A stretch of DNA of 7,350 bases, taken from NCBI GenBank assembly GCA_934247855.1, contig CAKQKA010000078.1, positions 1 through 7,350 on the forward strand, written 5' to 3'. Position numbers and translations under genes: made by a program. Positions 5,984-7,350 of this stretch are shown here, one piece after another. The notes beneath the pieces were generated by a model that was not told the DNA's origin, made no database searches, and saw only the letters and a program-made list of their open reading frames with translations. Source of the stretch: an uncultured Clostridia bacterium (GTDB lineage Bacteria > Bacillota > Clostridia > Christensenellales > Borkfalkiaceae). Positions within the stretch are counted from its first letter, which is position 1. Every line of letters starts with the position of its first letter.

Positions 5984-7003
5984 TTAAGAATCGATTACAA
6001 GCGTTGCAAGCCTTTCGCGCACGAATTTTGCGCGCAGCTCGTCGCGATAGGTCGGGTTTGTGTAACCGTCCCGCACGTCCTTTGACAGTTCGAGCAAATA
6101 GCACGGTCTTGCGCAAACCAATAAATCGTCAAGCGCGTGAACGACTTTCACGTTTATTAAACCGAGCGTTACGCCGAGTTTTATATCGGACAGAGCCGAC
6201 GAAAATTCGCCGTAAGAAATTCGCCTGCAATAAAGCAATTTGCCGAGCGAACGAAAAATGTCGTCCTCTACCCTGAGTTCGTCCGAACGATAATATATTC
6301 TCTGAAGTTCGAGTTCTTCTTCGGCAACCTTATTTACGAAATCGGCAACGCTTTGTATCATCGAGCGTTCGCTGTGACCGAGAGTTACCTCGTTGCTGAT
6401 CTGATATAAAAAACTGTCGCCGTCGCTGCCCTCGCCGAACGCACCGCGAACGGTAAGATTACGGCTTCTTGCGCTTGCTTCGAGTTCGTCAAGCCGTTGC
6501 AGTTTTACATGCCCCGGCAAAAACATCATGACCGACGCGCGCATACCCGTGCCCAGATTTGTAGGACACGCGGTTATATACCCGAGCCGTTCGTTTTTGC
6601 AAAAATGCAGATTGACGTCCAGCCAACTATCCAGCCTGCTGAGTTTCGTGAACGCACCGCCGAGATCGTTGCCCTGAACGAAATATTGCTCGCGGATATG
6701 GTCCTCTTCGTTGATCATAACCGATAAATCGCCGCTGTTCGAATAAGCAACCGCGCCCATTCTGCTTTTTTGCAGCGCGAGCGAAATGACATACCGTTCT
6801 TTGAGCGATTCTTTCAACATAGGATCGCACTCGCTCATTTTGACGTATCTGAACGAGCCGTATTTGCCGAGCGCGGAATACGTCAGATTTATAATTTTCC
6901 TCGCCTCATCGGAATCTTTGAGTTCGGACGGAAACCTGTAGCCCTTAATGTTGCGGGCAAGCCGTATACGCGACGAAACGACTATTCCTGCAAGATCGGT
7001 CAT
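5984..7003 (-). CDS. mcsB: Protein-arginine kinase McsB
   Basis: McsB, a relative of phosphagen kinases, phosphorylates arginines of damaged or regulatory proteins, marking them for ClpC. In the 339-residue product SSRIRLARN (10-18) is the ATP-site start and NEEDHIR (98-104) holds the catalytic acidic residues. CPTNLGTG (146-153) is the family cysteine signature and VRGAFGEGS (185-193) completes the nucleotide pocket. RDELRA (320-325) matches the RDxxRA motif known as the allosteric phospho-arginine site that separates McsB from creatine and arginine kinases. The N-terminal substrate domain of metazoan phosphagen kinases is absent, as expected. Length is slightly below the usual 350-360 residues but no key motif is missing. 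The ATG overlaps the mcsA stop as ATGA (7003-7000), which points to translational coupling and matched amounts of the activator-kinase pair. clpC follows after 40 nt. Confidence 0.97.
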   Translation of the reverse strand: MTDLAGIVVSSRIRLARNIKGYRFPSELKDSDEARKIINLTYSALGKYGSFRYVKMSECDPMLKESLKERYVISLALQKSRMGAVAYSNSGDLSVMINEEDHIREQYFVQGNDLGGAFTKLSRLDSWLDVNLHFCKNERLGYITACPTNLGTGMRASVMMFLPGHVKLQRLDELEASARSRNLTVRGAFGEGSDGDSFLYQISNEVTLGHSERSMIQSVADFVNKVAEEELELQRIYYRSDELRVEDDIFRSLGKLLYCRRISYGEFSSALSDIKLGVTLGLINVKVVHALDDLLVCARPCYLLELSKDVRDGYTNPTYRDELRAKFVRERLATLVIDS

Positions 7004-7269
7004 AACTTGTCCACCTTCTGAACGCTTTTGATTATCGGATCGAGTTTATCGGCAAAACGATCGTAACATTTCTCGCAACCGACGATCCATGTTTCCATAA
7101 TCTCGTCTATCGTGCGCCCGCAATATTTGCAGCGCGGAATTTCTTCTATCCGCCGCTCCATCATACTGTCGCAACACTGCGCGCAAAGATATGTAGTTTT
7201 TACCCGTCCGTCTATAGTCTGCGTGACCTTTCGTTCGGCTTGCCGAACGTTACATTTTTCACATAGCAT
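7000..7269 (-). CDS. mcsA: Short McsA-like zinc protein (McsB activator)
   Basis: McsA activates McsB and modulates the Clp stress system. This 89-residue protein has two four-cysteine zinc modules in the McsA arrangement: C3-x2-C6 with C29-x2-C32 (plus C33), then C47-x2-C50 with C65-x2-C68. The segment GCEKCYDRFADKLDPIIK after the last pair matches the conserved McsA core. Typical McsA is about 170-185 residues and ends in a UVR coiled segment, which is missing here. The stop codon is shared with the mcsB start, leaving no room for a decayed tail, so the short form looks genuine and not a frameshift. Translation could use AGG (7276-7274) or AAAGGG (7286-7281), spaced 4 and 11 nt from the ATG, neither ideal. 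Position directly before mcsB strongly supports the assignment. ctsR, usually just upstream, is not seen in the remaining 81 nt. Confidence 0.9.
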   Translation of the reverse strand: MLCEKCNVRQAERKVTQTIDGRVKTTYLCAQCCDSMMERRIEEIPRCKYCGRTIDEIMETWIVGCEKCYDRFADKLDPIIKSVQKVDKL

Positions 7270-7294
7270 AAAACCTGCTACCCTTTGCGTTTTT

Positions 7295-7303
7295 ATTGTA
7301 ACA
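7295..7303 (-). promoter_or_regulatory. Candidate extended -10 promoter for mcsA-mcsB-clpC-hpf
   Basis: On the minus strand TGTTACAAT (7303-7295) is a TACAAT -10 box preceded by the extended TGn element, 25 nt before the mcsA start codon. Transcription would begin near 7288, leaving a leader of about 18 nt. The -35 position holds only a weak TTTATT-like hexamer, which is tolerated with an extended -10. The 7270-7350 stretch is very AT-rich and contains no gene. No convincing tandem CtsR heptads or CIRCE element are present. Confidence 0.5.
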
Positions 7304-7350
7304 TAAAAATCAAAGAAAATAAATAGTTTTTTAAAAAATTTTCAGTGATT

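Noticed and set aside
682..7306. Many plus-strand reading frames of 60-160 codons opposite pgi, hpf, clpC, mcsB and mcsA.
   Set aside because: All lie antisense to clearly identified genes, have no recognisable domains, and are explained by the codon composition of those genes.
7307..7323. Possible CtsR operator (AATCAAA-GAA-AATAAAT) overlapping the mcsA promoter region.
   Set aside because: The first heptad and the NAN spacer resemble the consensus, but the second heptad matches poorly and the region is so AT-rich that such a match is expected by chance.
1..7350. CRISPR array, phage, transposase or a defence system.
   Set aside because: No regularly spaced direct repeats, integrase or transposase motifs were found; all supported genes are housekeeping or stress genes.

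Overview
This window looks like chromosomal DNA of a low-GC Gram-positive bacterium, most likely an uncultured Clostridia-type Firmicute. The main evidence is an mcsA-mcsB-clpC block, the protein-arginine-phosphorylation and Clp unfoldase system that is characteristic of Firmicutes. A long-form hpf, a Firmicutes-type pgi, strong purine-rich Shine-Dalgarno sites and AT-rich intergenic DNA agree with this. I cannot name a genus from the sequence alone. Every gene I can support is read from the minus strand, so transcription runs from high to low coordinates.

Layout in the direction of transcription. At 7350-7270 there is an AT-rich leader with an extended -10 promoter candidate. It is followed by mcsA (7269-7000), mcsB (7003-5984, overlapping mcsA by 4 nt), clpC (5943-3358) and hpf (3345-2827, 12 nt after clpC). 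These four probably form one operon. A 217-nt gap (2826-2610) holds several hairpins and a small hairpin-spacer repeat array. Next comes a two-gene unit: a TIM-barrel sugar isomerase/epimerase-like gene (2609-1818) and pgi (1803-379), 14 nt apart. It is followed by an inverted-repeat-rich 3' region and a strong intrinsic terminator (234-191). A tRNA-Gln(CUG) gene with its own promoter ends at the window edge (74-1).

Functional logic. McsA and McsB form the activator/kinase pair that phosphorylates protein arginines. ClpC has an N-domain with the two glutamates expected to bind phospho-arginine, plus two complete AAA+ modules. Hpf makes 70S ribosomes dimerise into a hibernating state. Placing hpf directly behind clpC joins protein quality control and ribosome storage in one stress operon. 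The second unit is sugar metabolism (glycolytic phosphoglucose isomerase plus a sugar isomerase-like protein).

The most interesting deviations are all in the stress operon. ctsR is not in its usual place directly before mcsA. McsA is short, with two zinc-binding modules but no C-terminal UVR segment. The ClpC middle domain has a poor UVR match. The ClpC loop that normally carries the ClpP-docking [LIV]-G-[FL] tripeptide does not show it. ClpC also has a long charged linker between the N-domain and D1. Together these suggest a diverged McsAB-ClpC system, possibly with altered ClpP coupling and altered regulation. I see no phage, IS element, CRISPR array or defence system.
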